In this document: in pieces, positions 1 to 6,006 of the stretch | Numbering within the stretch: the stretch's first letter is position 1 | How the letters are laid out: each line of letters opens with the position of its first letter | From: Candidatus Omnitrophota bacterium | GTDB lineage: Bacteria; Omnitrophota; Gorgyraeia; Gygaellales; Profunditerraquicolaceae | Length of the DNA: 6,098 nucleotides | NCBI GenBank assembly: GCA_028716305.1 | Contig: JAQUQA010000078.1 | Location: forward strand, 1 to 6,098 | Reading direction: 5' to 3' | The notes under the pieces: model-generated | The model's database searches: none | Seen by the model: only the letters and a program-made list of their open reading frames with translations | Told to the model about the DNA's origin: nothing | Translations under genes and position numbers: made by a program

Positions 1-863
1 TTACAATACGAAGGTGATTGTAAACCTCTATCTCCTAATATATTTTGATATTGATTTGCTATTTTTATTCTTTTTTGATTCCAGGAGTCTAAAAATTTTA
101 GTTTTTCATCTAATACAATAGCTTGAAAACTATCTAGACGAGAATTATATGCTGGATAACTATGGTTGTATTTTTGATTACTACCTATATTTCTCATTTT
201 AATTATTTTATCATATAATTCTTGATCATTGGTGGTGATTATACCAGCGTCTCCTATAGCTCCTAAATTTTTTCCAGGATACAATGAAAAAGCTCCAATA
301 TTACCAATGTTTCCAGTTTTATGATTGATATTACTTATTGTTCCGTGAGCTTGAGCTGAATCTTCTAATATTTGACAATCATATTTGTTGGCAATTTCTA
401 ATATTGCTTCAGCGTTTACACAACCGCCATACATATGAACTGGAACAATAATGATTTGATTGATATAATTGCGATTTTGTTGGACGCTTTTATATAACTG
501 GTCAATATTCATTTGTCCATATTGATCACAATCTATGATGTTTATACCTATATCTTGTGATTGAAGTGAATTTAATATACCATATATTGTGGCTATAAAT
601 GTATTAGCTTGAGTAATAAAAAGACATGAATGACGACGATTTTGTTTGATCAGAGCTTTTGCTGACAATGTAATAGCATCTGTACCAGAATTTACTCCAA
701 TAGCATATTTACAGCCAATATATTTAGCAAAATTTTCTTCAAATAATCGTACGTCTTGTCCAAGAATATATTGTGAAGTTTCTGTTAGATATTTTAAGCG
801 TTGATAAAAAGGATCTTTAATAGCGAAAAATTGTTTATTGAGATCATTAAATTTAATATGCAT
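1..863 (-). CDS. DegT/DnrJ/EryC1/StrS-family PLP-dependent sugar aminotransferase, 3' end outside window
   Basis: Predicted cytosolic aminotransferase that would transfer an amino group to a keto nucleotide-sugar using pyridoxal phosphate. The 287 visible residues run from the start to the left window edge with no stop. The family is usually about 365-400 residues, so roughly the last quarter is missing. Visible family landmarks: FNDLNKQ near the N-terminus, QYILGQDVRLFE (31-42), the phosphate-loop segment NSGTDA (58-63), PVHMYGG (141-147), LEDSAQAHG (166-174) with Asp168 and Gln171 expected to contact the PLP ring, and SLYPGKNLGAIGDAG (193-207) with Lys198 as the expected Schiff-base lysine. 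YNSRLDSFQA (239-248) follows. Motif spacing resembles the FdtB/QdtB-type 3-aminosugar group, but the substrate cannot be read from this. The ATG at 863-861 overlaps the end of the upstream oxidoreductase gene by 11 bases, and a weak GGA lies about 8 bases before it. Family assignment is secure; substrate is unknown. Confidence 0.93.
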   Translation of the reverse strand, partial: MHIKFNDLNKQFFAIKDPFYQRLKYLTETSQYILGQDVRLFEENFAKYIGCKYAIGVNSGTDAITLSAKALIKQNRRHSCLFITQANTFIATIYGILNSLQSQDIGINIIDCDQYGQMNIDQLYKSVQQNRNYINQIIIVPVHMYGGCVNAEAILEIANKYDCQILEDSAQAHGTISNINHKTGNIGNIGAFSLYPGKNLGAIGDAGIITTNDQELYDKIIKMRNIGSNQKYNHSYPAYNSRLDSFQAIVLDEKLKFLDSWNQKRIKIANQYQNILGDRGLQSPSYC

Positions 864-1716
864 TGAGAATATCCATAGTCATCATAGTAATTGTTTGATT
901 TTTTATTGGAGTTGTATTACATTTAAGAAATGTTTTAATAGAATTTGCTAATGGAGATGATATTGAATAACATGTATCATTTTTCATAACTAATATTTTC
1001 TGATAATCATCCCACATAAGTGTTTCATCATCACAATTAAAATAACAAGTGCGTATTTTTGAATTTGCTGCCCATGAAGATGTTATAATACATTGAGTAT
1101 TATCATAATCCAGCGTACTGATACATGTATCATTTTGTGATCCACCTAAAATATTATATTGTTTGTGTTGTATATTTAATGGTGTTTTATTAAGCAAAAA
1201 AGTAATAATAGATATATCGTGTGAACTCAAATCATATAAGGCTGAAACATCATCACGTATTGGTCCTTTATTAAGACGATTCATGATAATAAGAGATGGT
1301 GGTTTCTTATATTTCCAATAAATATAATCTTTTATTTTAATTACAAGATCATTATAAATGAAAGTCCAATCTACAAATAAAACTGTATTATTTATTTTTG
1401 CTAAATTATAAAGTTGTATAACTTCAGATTGTGAAATTGCTAATGGTTTTTCACAGAAAATTGGTATATGATTATTGAGAAAAAATTTACATATTTCATA
1501 ATGAGTTGTTGCTGGTGTACAAATAAATATTTTATCACAATTAATTAATTGTTTATAATCATCATAAATAGGAAAGCCAAATCCTTCTATTTCTTTTATT
1601 GCGGGATCACATACGACAATATTATTATAGCCGGACTGAACTAAAACATTGGTGATAATTTTGCCCCAATGTCCATATCCAATAATACCAATTTTATAAG
1701 AGTTCATATATTCCAT
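853..1716 (-). CDS. Short Gfo/Idh/MocA-family NAD(P)-dependent sugar oxidoreductase
   Basis: Predicted cytosolic dehydrogenase acting on a sugar or nucleotide-sugar. The N-terminal Rossmann fold has KIGIIGYGHWGK (8-19), followed by an acidic residue after beta-2 (Asp37). The family signature FCEKPLA (87-93) carries the conserved Lys90. A second motif, GPIRDDVSALYDLSSHDISI (151-170), contains His166, a likely catalytic or substrate-contacting residue. At 287 residues it is shorter than the 320-350 usual for the family, and fits a short subgroup found in glycan clusters. Two starts are possible: ATG at 1716 (23-base overlap with the upstream SDR gene) or Met4 at 1707 (14-base overlap). Met4 has GGA just upstream, puts the start close to beta-1, and reproduces the 14-base overlap of the next junction upstream, so it may be the true start. 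The neighbouring aminotransferase suggests that this enzyme makes the keto group that is then aminated, as in WbpB/WbpE-type pairs; that pairing is inference. Confidence 0.88.
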   Translation of the reverse strand: MEYMNSYKIGIIGYGHWGKIITNVLVQSGYNNIVVCDPAIKEIEGFGFPIYDDYKQLINCDKIFICTPATTHYEICKFFLNNHIPIFCEKPLAISQSEVIQLYNLAKINNTVLFVDWTFIYNDLVIKIKDYIYWKYKKPPSLIIMNRLNKGPIRDDVSALYDLSSHDISIITFLLNKTPLNIQHKQYNILGGSQNDTCISTLDYDNTQCIITSSWAANSKIRTCYFNCDDETLMWDDYQKILVMKNDTCYSISSPLANSIKTFLKCNTTPIKNQTITMMTMDILNAY

Positions 1717-2521
1717 TTTCTATTGATGTAAAAGTAAAATTGTATATTTGTTGTAATTTTTGATTATCAAATATAAGTTTCAAAGATGGTTTATTTTCAT
1801 TCTTATAAAGAATTTTAGATTTACTATTTGTTAATTTGATAATGATTTTGGCAAGTTGTTCAATAGAGATATTTTGGTTAGATATAAGATTATATATTCC
1901 ATTAATTTGATTCATAGATATATATTGAATGATATTTGTTACATCATCTATATAAATGTAGTTACGTATGTCTTGTCCATTATTATATAGTATAATATCA
2001 AAATTATTTTTAGCATTATCTATAATCTTATAAATAATCTTACCACTATTATCACCTTTACCATAAACATGTCCAAGTCGCAAAATACATAATGGTATAT
2101 TACATTCTTGACAAAATATTTTCAAATAGTTTTCAAGACAAAGTTTACTTGTGGCATAATATGTAGTTGGTTGTATGGGATGATTTTCGATAATGGGTAT
2201 TTCATTTGGTTGTTTATAAACATCTGCTGTACTTAGAAAACAAATATGTGATATATTATATCTAATATTATAAATGGATATAAAACTATTTAGAATATTG
2301 TCAATAATAGATTTAATTGGGTCATATATAGAAGTATTACTTTTAAGTATATATGCTCCACAACAAATAATATTATATTGTTTATTGAGATCTATAATAT
2401 TTGGAAGATTTAATGATTGTTTTGAATTTTCAATAGGAACTATATTATGTGATAGATTTTTAATTAAGTTGTGTCCAATAAATCCTTTAGAACCAGTAAT
2501 AATTGTATTATGAAAGCTCAT
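1694..2521 (-). CDS. NAD-dependent epimerase/dehydratase (extended SDR)
   Basis: Predicted cytosolic nucleotide-sugar epimerase, dehydratase or reductase. The NAD-binding motif TGSKGFIG (9-16) starts the Rossmann fold. The catalytic region shows LSTADVY (96-102), with Ser97/Thr98 in the usual Ser/Thr position, and the YxxxK pair Tyr122/Lys126 in YYATSK. Downstream are RLGHVYGKGD (148-157) and RNYIYIDDV (186-194), both typical of the extended SDR sugar enzymes. At 275 residues it is slightly short for the family (about 300-340), but the ending, with TSIENGI, looks natural. The composition is extreme: by hand count 53 Ile and 37 Asn, one third of all residues, against about 12% Ile in the neighbouring ATP-grasp protein. 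The ATG overlaps the end of the ATP-grasp gene by 14 bases, and the stop lies inside the start of the oxidoreductase gene, so all three are probably co-translated. The precise reaction cannot be decided. Confidence 0.9.
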   Translation of the reverse strand: MSFHNTIITGSKGFIGHNLIKNLSHNIVPIENSKQSLNLPNIIDLNKQYNIICCGAYILKSNTSIYDPIKSIIDNILNSFISIYNIRYNISHICFLSTADVYKQPNEIPIIENHPIQPTTYYATSKLCLENYLKIFCQECNIPLCILRLGHVYGKGDNSGKIIYKIIDNAKNNFDIILYNNGQDIRNYIYIDDVTNIIQYISMNQINGIYNLISNQNISIEQLAKIIIKLTNSKSKILYKNENKPSLKLIFDNQKLQQIYNFTFTSIENGIYELL

Positions 2522-3590
2522 GTAAAATCATTTCATATATTTCTTTATTTTGTATTATATCATCATATTTACATAATATTGGTTGAAAGTCCATACCTCT
2601 AATCCAACAATAATCATTAGGTAATGGATTTATTCTTTTATCTGGTAGTGTACATGGCTCATTAAATGCCTTTTTTATAAAAATATATGGCATATTTAAT
2701 CCAAGACGAGTAAAAAATAAATGTGTTGTAAAAAATCTACCAATATTAATTTCTGTTGGATTAAGTTTACGATCTTTTGAATATGTAAAATCTACAGAAA
2801 AAATTCCATTTGGTTTTTCATCAATAGCAAAAATAGTTTTTAGGGCTAATTGATCTATATTTTGATCTGACATGGTAATACCAGTACCAGTTATTCCGGT
2901 AACTCCAGATATTGCTCTATTGCTAAATTCCCAATATAATCTTTTTCTTGTTTGTGCTACAACTAAATTCCCATTCTTCCATATTGATTGCCATGTAATT
3001 GAATTTGGACTTAAACATTCTGATGCGACAAAATTATTCCAACCATCATGATAATTTATCCAAGAAATAGCCATATCTATATTATCAGTTTTAAGAGAAC
3101 CTTTTCCACCACCTGGACTATTAATAGCTCTTATCCAAATCTCAGGACCAAAATTATTAAATGCAAATTTTAGATCTTCTTTATTATGAACAATAATTGT
3201 ATTTGGTACATCAATTCCCATTTTTTTCCAAAAATCATATGACTTGAACTTATCTTGACAAATTTCAATAGTTGTATGAGATGGTAAGAAATATCTACAC
3301 TCTATCTTATCTCTATTTTTAGATATTTCAAATATTTCTTGGTCTGGTTGAGAATATATAAAATCTGGTTTTTCTTTATTAATTATGTATTGTATAAAAG
3401 GAATATATTTTTTATCATTAGCTAATGGACATAAATATTTTTGATGTGTTTCAGCTCTTTGTAAATAATATTCATTTGAATCTATACCAACAAAATAAAA
3501 CTTTTCTGGACTTTCATTAAGAGAGCGAACAAAATTAGTTGATGGCGTTCCGCCAGCACCAGTAATTAGAATTTTCTTAGAGTATTTCAT
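2508..3590 (-). CDS. CarB-like ATP-grasp ligase of a glycan cluster
   Basis: Predicted ATP-dependent carboxylate ligase. ATP-grasp enzymes activate a carboxylate as an acyl phosphate and join it to an amine or thiol. The pre-ATP-grasp domain begins with ILITGAGGTPSTNFVRSL (7-24), which resembles a nucleotide-binding loop. The ATP-grasp part starts at CQDKFKSYDFWKKMGIDVP (111-129). It continues with the glycine-rich loop INSPGGGKGSL (156-166), Glu191 in ASECL, a distinctive SGVTGITGTG (228-237), Asp267 in SVDFTY, and the metal-site segment NPTEINIGRFF (277-287) with Glu280 and Asn282. Its 360 residues are a plausible full length. It resembles proteins annotated as carbamoyl-phosphate synthase large-subunit-like, but is far shorter than true CarB and has only one ATP-grasp unit, so a housekeeping carbamoyl phosphate role is unlikely. 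It starts in a 4-base ATGA overlap with the methyltransferase stop. The adjacent amino-sugar genes suggest it may acylate a sugar amine; this is inference. Confidence 0.9.
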   Translation of the reverse strand: MKYSKKILITGAGGTPSTNFVRSLNESPEKFYFVGIDSNEYYLQRAETHQKYLCPLANDKKYIPFIQYIINKEKPDFIYSQPDQEIFEISKNRDKIECRYFLPSHTTIEICQDKFKSYDFWKKMGIDVPNTIIVHNKEDLKFAFNNFGPEIWIRAINSPGGGKGSLKTDNIDMAISWINYHDGWNNFVASECLSPNSITWQSIWKNGNLVVAQTRKRLYWEFSNRAISGVTGITGTGITMSDQNIDQLALKTIFAIDEKPNGIFSVDFTYSKDRKLNPTEINIGRFFTTHLFFTRLGLNMPYIFIKKAFNEPCTLPDKRINPLPNDYCWIRGMDFQPILCKYDDIIQNKEIYEMILHELS

Positions 3591-4150
3591 ATATTATATA
3601 ATTGACTATATTTATTTGGATAATCTTCTTTGATTTTAAAATTTAATGGTTCTAAGTTAAATGGAACAAGTTGTAAATTTAATTTTGAGTGTGTTTTTGT
3701 AAAATATGCTGGACGTATTAGATTAATATTTGAATTTGATGGTATATCAAACATAGTAGATAATAAGAGTTTACTTGATTGTTTAAACAATGATAATATT
3801 TGTAAAATAATTGAATTTGGCATATGAATAAATACATCTCTACATATAATAAGATCACATGGTCTCATAATATCCTGTGATATATCAAATATTTGACATT
3901 TAAGATTTGTATTATTCCAACTATCTCTCTTTATAATATCATATCCAATATAATCAATATTTGTTAAATCTATATGTTTAATCCAATTAAGATCACCACA
4001 TCCTGCATCATTGATGGTTTTTATATTATATTGTTTAATTAATGATGGTAAATTATATCTTATATTTTGAGTATGATTTAATTCTGAACCCCATCCACAA
4101 GGAGTTTCATTAGATGCCCAACCTTCTTTAAATATATCAATATCTATCAT
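3587..4150 (-). CDS. Small class I SAM-dependent methyltransferase
   Basis: Predicted cytosolic methyltransferase using S-adenosylmethionine; in this setting a sugar or glycan O-/N-methyltransferase is most likely. Motif I is TINDAGCGDLNW (45-56), the glycine-rich SAM loop; an acidic residue ends beta-2 in YIGYDII (67-73); motif II is CDLIICRDVFIHMP (98-111). The N-terminal segment has TPCGWGSELNHT (16-27) just before the SAM domain, in a small family with a conserved DxxCGDxxW loop that I recall beside glycosyltransferase genes. Its 187 residues cover the Rossmann-like core with only a short tail (ending LYNI), so any substrate-binding cap is minimal. The start codon directly follows the stop of the upstream glycosyltransferase-like gene with no spacing, and its own stop is in an ATGA overlap with the ATP-grasp start. 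Family is clear; acceptor is unknown. Confidence 0.87.
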   Translation of the reverse strand: MIDIDIFKEGWASNETPCGWGSELNHTQNIRYNLPSLIKQYNIKTINDAGCGDLNWIKHIDLTNIDYIGYDIIKRDSWNNTNLKCQIFDISQDIMRPCDLIICRDVFIHMPNSIILQILSLFKQSSKLLLSTMFDIPSNSNINLIRPAYFTKTHSKLNLQLVPFNLEPLNFKIKEDYPNKYSQLYNI

Positions 4151-5050
4151 TTAGTATTCTTTTAAAAGAAAGTTTTGTAATTGTTTGGAATGTACGTGTA
4201 ATGTATTTAATTTAATATTATTAATATATGGTCCATTATTTGTCATACATGGTATATGTTTACCATTTATAATTTCTCTACCTACAATATGATGTAATCC
4301 AGCATATCCTGGTCCCAATCCATGATTATTGGTGCCACCTAAATATTGACCATATGATGCAGGATCAAATAATGAATTAAAAAAAGGAAAAGTATTATCT
4401 GTTTTAAGAATAGGAAAAAAATCTAAATTATTGGTTTCTTCTTCATATATTTTTGCAATTGACATTTCATGAACCATATCCATTTTATATTTATTACGCA
4501 AATGTTGATCACCTAATTTCATTTTTTCTAAATTATATAGACAAAAATCATAAATAGTTTTAGGAGTTGGAATATATACAAAAGAAAATGTATGGTCTTG
4601 ATTACCCATTTTAGTAATACTAAGTTTAGTAAAATTATTTTTGACAATATTATATATATTTACTATTGGAATATAACATAGTACATCATTTTCACTGTGA
4701 AATATATCATTTATTTTTGTTTTTAATAAATAAGCATTTAAGGCGTATAATCGCTCAGTTGTCCCTTGTACAAAATCTGGTGGACTTGGATATTGTGTAT
4801 TTGGTATACCCCATGCTTTATACCAAGACACTTTTCTAAAATCTTGTATTAAATCATCTTGTTCCAAATCCTCGTATTTAATAAGTTCAATATTATATTG
4901 TTGTAATAATTGACGATTTTGTTGGGATAAATATTTATTATGACAAATAATAGCAATTGGTAAATTTGGATTTAAATATCTTATTTGTTTAAAGTTATAT
5001 TGTATATACTCAGGTAAATCTGAATTGACGTGTGTAAAAATAAATTTCAT
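4151..5050 (-). CDS. Putative glycosyltransferase, GT-A-like, with END and C-terminal HVHSK motifs
   Basis: Probably transfers a sugar from a nucleotide donor to a surface glycan, but this is a fold-level guess. The N-terminus MKFIFTHVNSDLPEYI followed by IAIICHN (32-38) looks like the first strands of a nucleotide-diphospho-sugar (GT-A) fold. TTERLYAL (97-104) and IFHSENDVLCY (116-126) follow, where Glu120-Asn121-Asp122 sits where a DxD metal motif would be. Distal landmarks are LFDPASYGQYLGG (227-239), rich in small residues and probably acceptor-side, and LNTLHVHSKQLQNF (281-294). I recall this arrangement from uncharacterised glycosyltransferases of marine bacteria and their viruses; it could not be checked. 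At 299 residues it looks complete. No signal peptide or membrane segment is seen. The ATG lies in an ATGA overlap with the stop of the decayed gene upstream, and no Shine-Dalgarno is visible at a useful distance (an AGGA lies about 20 bases away). Confidence 0.72.
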   Translation of the reverse strand: MKFIFTHVNSDLPEYIQYNFKQIRYLNPNLPIAIICHNKYLSQQNRQLLQQYNIELIKYEDLEQDDLIQDFRKVSWYKAWGIPNTQYPSPPDFVQGTTERLYALNAYLLKTKINDIFHSENDVLCYIPIVNIYNIVKNNFTKLSITKMGNQDHTFSFVYIPTPKTIYDFCLYNLEKMKLGDQHLRNKYKMDMVHEMSIAKIYEEETNNLDFFPILKTDNTFPFFNSLFDPASYGQYLGGTNNHGLGPGYAGLHHIVGREIINGKHIPCMTNNGPYINNIKLNTLHVHSKQLQNFLLKEY

Positions 5051-5195
5051 ATTTTTTGTGCTAATACCATTCCTATTGAATTATAACTATTGTTTTCATT
5101 TGGATATTCATTCTATCAGCAATTCCATTATTGGCTCCAATATCTATATAATTGCCAGTTTTATAACTAGTTAATAAAAATTGAGTTATATTCAT
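5047..5195 (-). pseudogene. Remnant of an FkbM-like SAM methyltransferase gene, internally deleted and frameshifted
   Basis: This 149-base stretch between two glycosyltransferase genes still carries both ends of a gene. An ATG at 5195-5193, one base after the stop of the upstream gene, opens 40 codons beginning MNITQFLLTSYKTGN and containing YIDIGANNG (16-24), which matches the SAM-binding motif I of FkbM-type methyltransferases. This frame stops at TAG 5075-5073. A second frame is open from 5112 to TGA 5049-5047; it ends IGMVLAQKI and its stop overlaps the start of the next gene as ATGA. The two frames would meet near a GAATGAAT repeat (5113-5106). Joined, they give about 50 residues, whereas FkbM-type domains are usually 200 or more, so most of the gene is missing. 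The gene keeps the tight spacing of the rest of the operon, as expected if a working gene lost its middle. A sequencing or assembly collapse, or a real small 40-residue protein, are alternatives. Confidence 0.55.
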
Positions 5196-5196
5196 A

Positions 5197-5943
5197 TTAT
5201 ATCCATGTGTGAGTTGTTATGAGGTTATATTCTTTGTTGGTATTAATTAATTCTAAAATTTCATTTTCTGACCAACATTGATTAAATCTACCAAAAAGTT
5301 GTGTTTTAATATCCGCAAATATATATTCATTTGGATAATATTTTTGAATTAATGTTCCGTATGGTTCATAGTCACAAAATAAACATTCTTCTGATAATAT
5401 TGGATTTAATTTATTAAATAATGAAGACACAGTATATTGATACATTTGCCATATATTATTTCTTAAAACTTTATCAAACATCATGAAATCGCAAATAAAA
5501 GTTTTTTCGCATATTTTATTAACATTAAACAATTTTTTCATACACTCAAAGTATGGCTTATGATATTGATCTCTATTAGTTATAAAAAAAATAGGCTTAT
5601 TGTTTGAAAATAAATGCAGTGGTTGAGTAAAAAAGAGATCAGTATCTACTGACAAATAATATCTTTCTTGAGTGATGTTTTGAAATAAATTAATAAATTG
5701 TTTGAAAATCCAACCTTTTCTTCTATAATTTATATTTTCTTTTTTAATTGATAAAACATCGTCATCTATATAATAATGTATTGGAATATCAATATTTAGA
5801 TTTTCTATTATAATATTATCAGAACTTACAATATATATAGAAGAAGGTTTTGGTTCTAAATATTGTAAACATTTTTCAATACATAATGGTAGTTTATTAT
5901 AATCTTTATTGTCTACCAATAATAATAAATCATATTTATTCAT
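5197..5943 (-). CDS. DUF6492-like glycosyltransferase
   Basis: Predicted cytosolic GT-A-type sugar transferase for surface glycan assembly. The N-terminus MNKYDLLLLVDNKDY with IYIVSSD (36-42) looks like the first strands of the nucleotide-sugar fold. RRKGWIFKQFINL (74-86) is followed by RYYLSVDTDLFFTQP (94-108), where Asp100-Thr-Asp102 is a clear DxD metal/donor motif. YHKPYFECM (127-135), the ICDFMMFD segment (150-157) and the DYEPYG segment (191-196) follow in the order I know from DUF6492 proteins. That family is annotated as of unknown function, but is clearly glycosyltransferase-like. Length of 248 is close to complete for the family. The ending THTWI leads directly into the start of the methyltransferase remnant, one base away. 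The ATG lies 6 bases after a short open frame, with only A/T-rich sequence upstream and no Shine-Dalgarno. Donor and acceptor sugars are unknown. Confidence 0.83.
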   Translation of the reverse strand: MNKYDLLLLVDNKDYNKLPLCIEKCLQYLEPKPSSIYIVSSDNIIIENLNIDIPIHYYIDDDVLSIKKENINYRRKGWIFKQFINLFQNITQERYYLSVDTDLFFTQPLHLFSNNKPIFFITNRDQYHKPYFECMKKLFNVNKICEKTFICDFMMFDKVLRNNIWQMYQYTVSSLFNKLNPILSEECLFCDYEPYGTLIQKYYPNEYIFADIKTQLFGRFNQCWSENEILELINTNKEYNLITTHTWI

Positions 5944-5949
5944 TTGTTA

Positions 5950-6006
5950 TTATTTATATACTGTTGGATATACACTTTGCCAATCAAAATCATCATTATA
6001 TTTCAT
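5950..6006 (-). other. 18-codon open frame, possible truncated N-terminus of a lost gene
   Basis: An ATG at 6006-6004 opens a frame reading MKYNDDFDWQSVYPTVYK before TAA at 5952-5950. It overlaps the stop of the upstream partial gene by 11 bases, the same overlap as between the oxidoreductase and aminotransferase genes at the other end of the window, so it sits where a gene start is expected. The FDW...YP string recalls the opening of some glycan-cluster proteins that begin with a FDWxxYxxxYPDL-like segment. It could be the stump of such a gene, a tiny peptide, or chance. Evidence is thin. Confidence 0.25.

Noticed and set aside
2274..2513. Plus-strand open frame of 79 codons opposite the SDR gene
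   Set aside because: It lies wholly inside a gene with clear catalytic motifs, shows no recognisable domain, and is explained by AT-rich antisense sequence.
3630..3827. Plus-strand open frame of 65 codons opposite the methyltransferase gene
   Set aside because: Antisense shadow of the methyltransferase coding sequence with no motif of its own.
5073..5195. TAG readthrough or altered genetic code joining the remnant to the next gene
   Set aside because: Reading through TAG does not restore the frame that ends at 5047 nor join the glycosyltransferase frame, and all other genes read cleanly with standard stops.
5051..5196. The 146-base gap as a promoter or regulatory region
   Set aside because: It is better explained as a gene remnant: it retains a SAM-loop motif, a start next to the upstream stop and a stop overlapping the next start. 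No convincing promoter or hairpin was seen.
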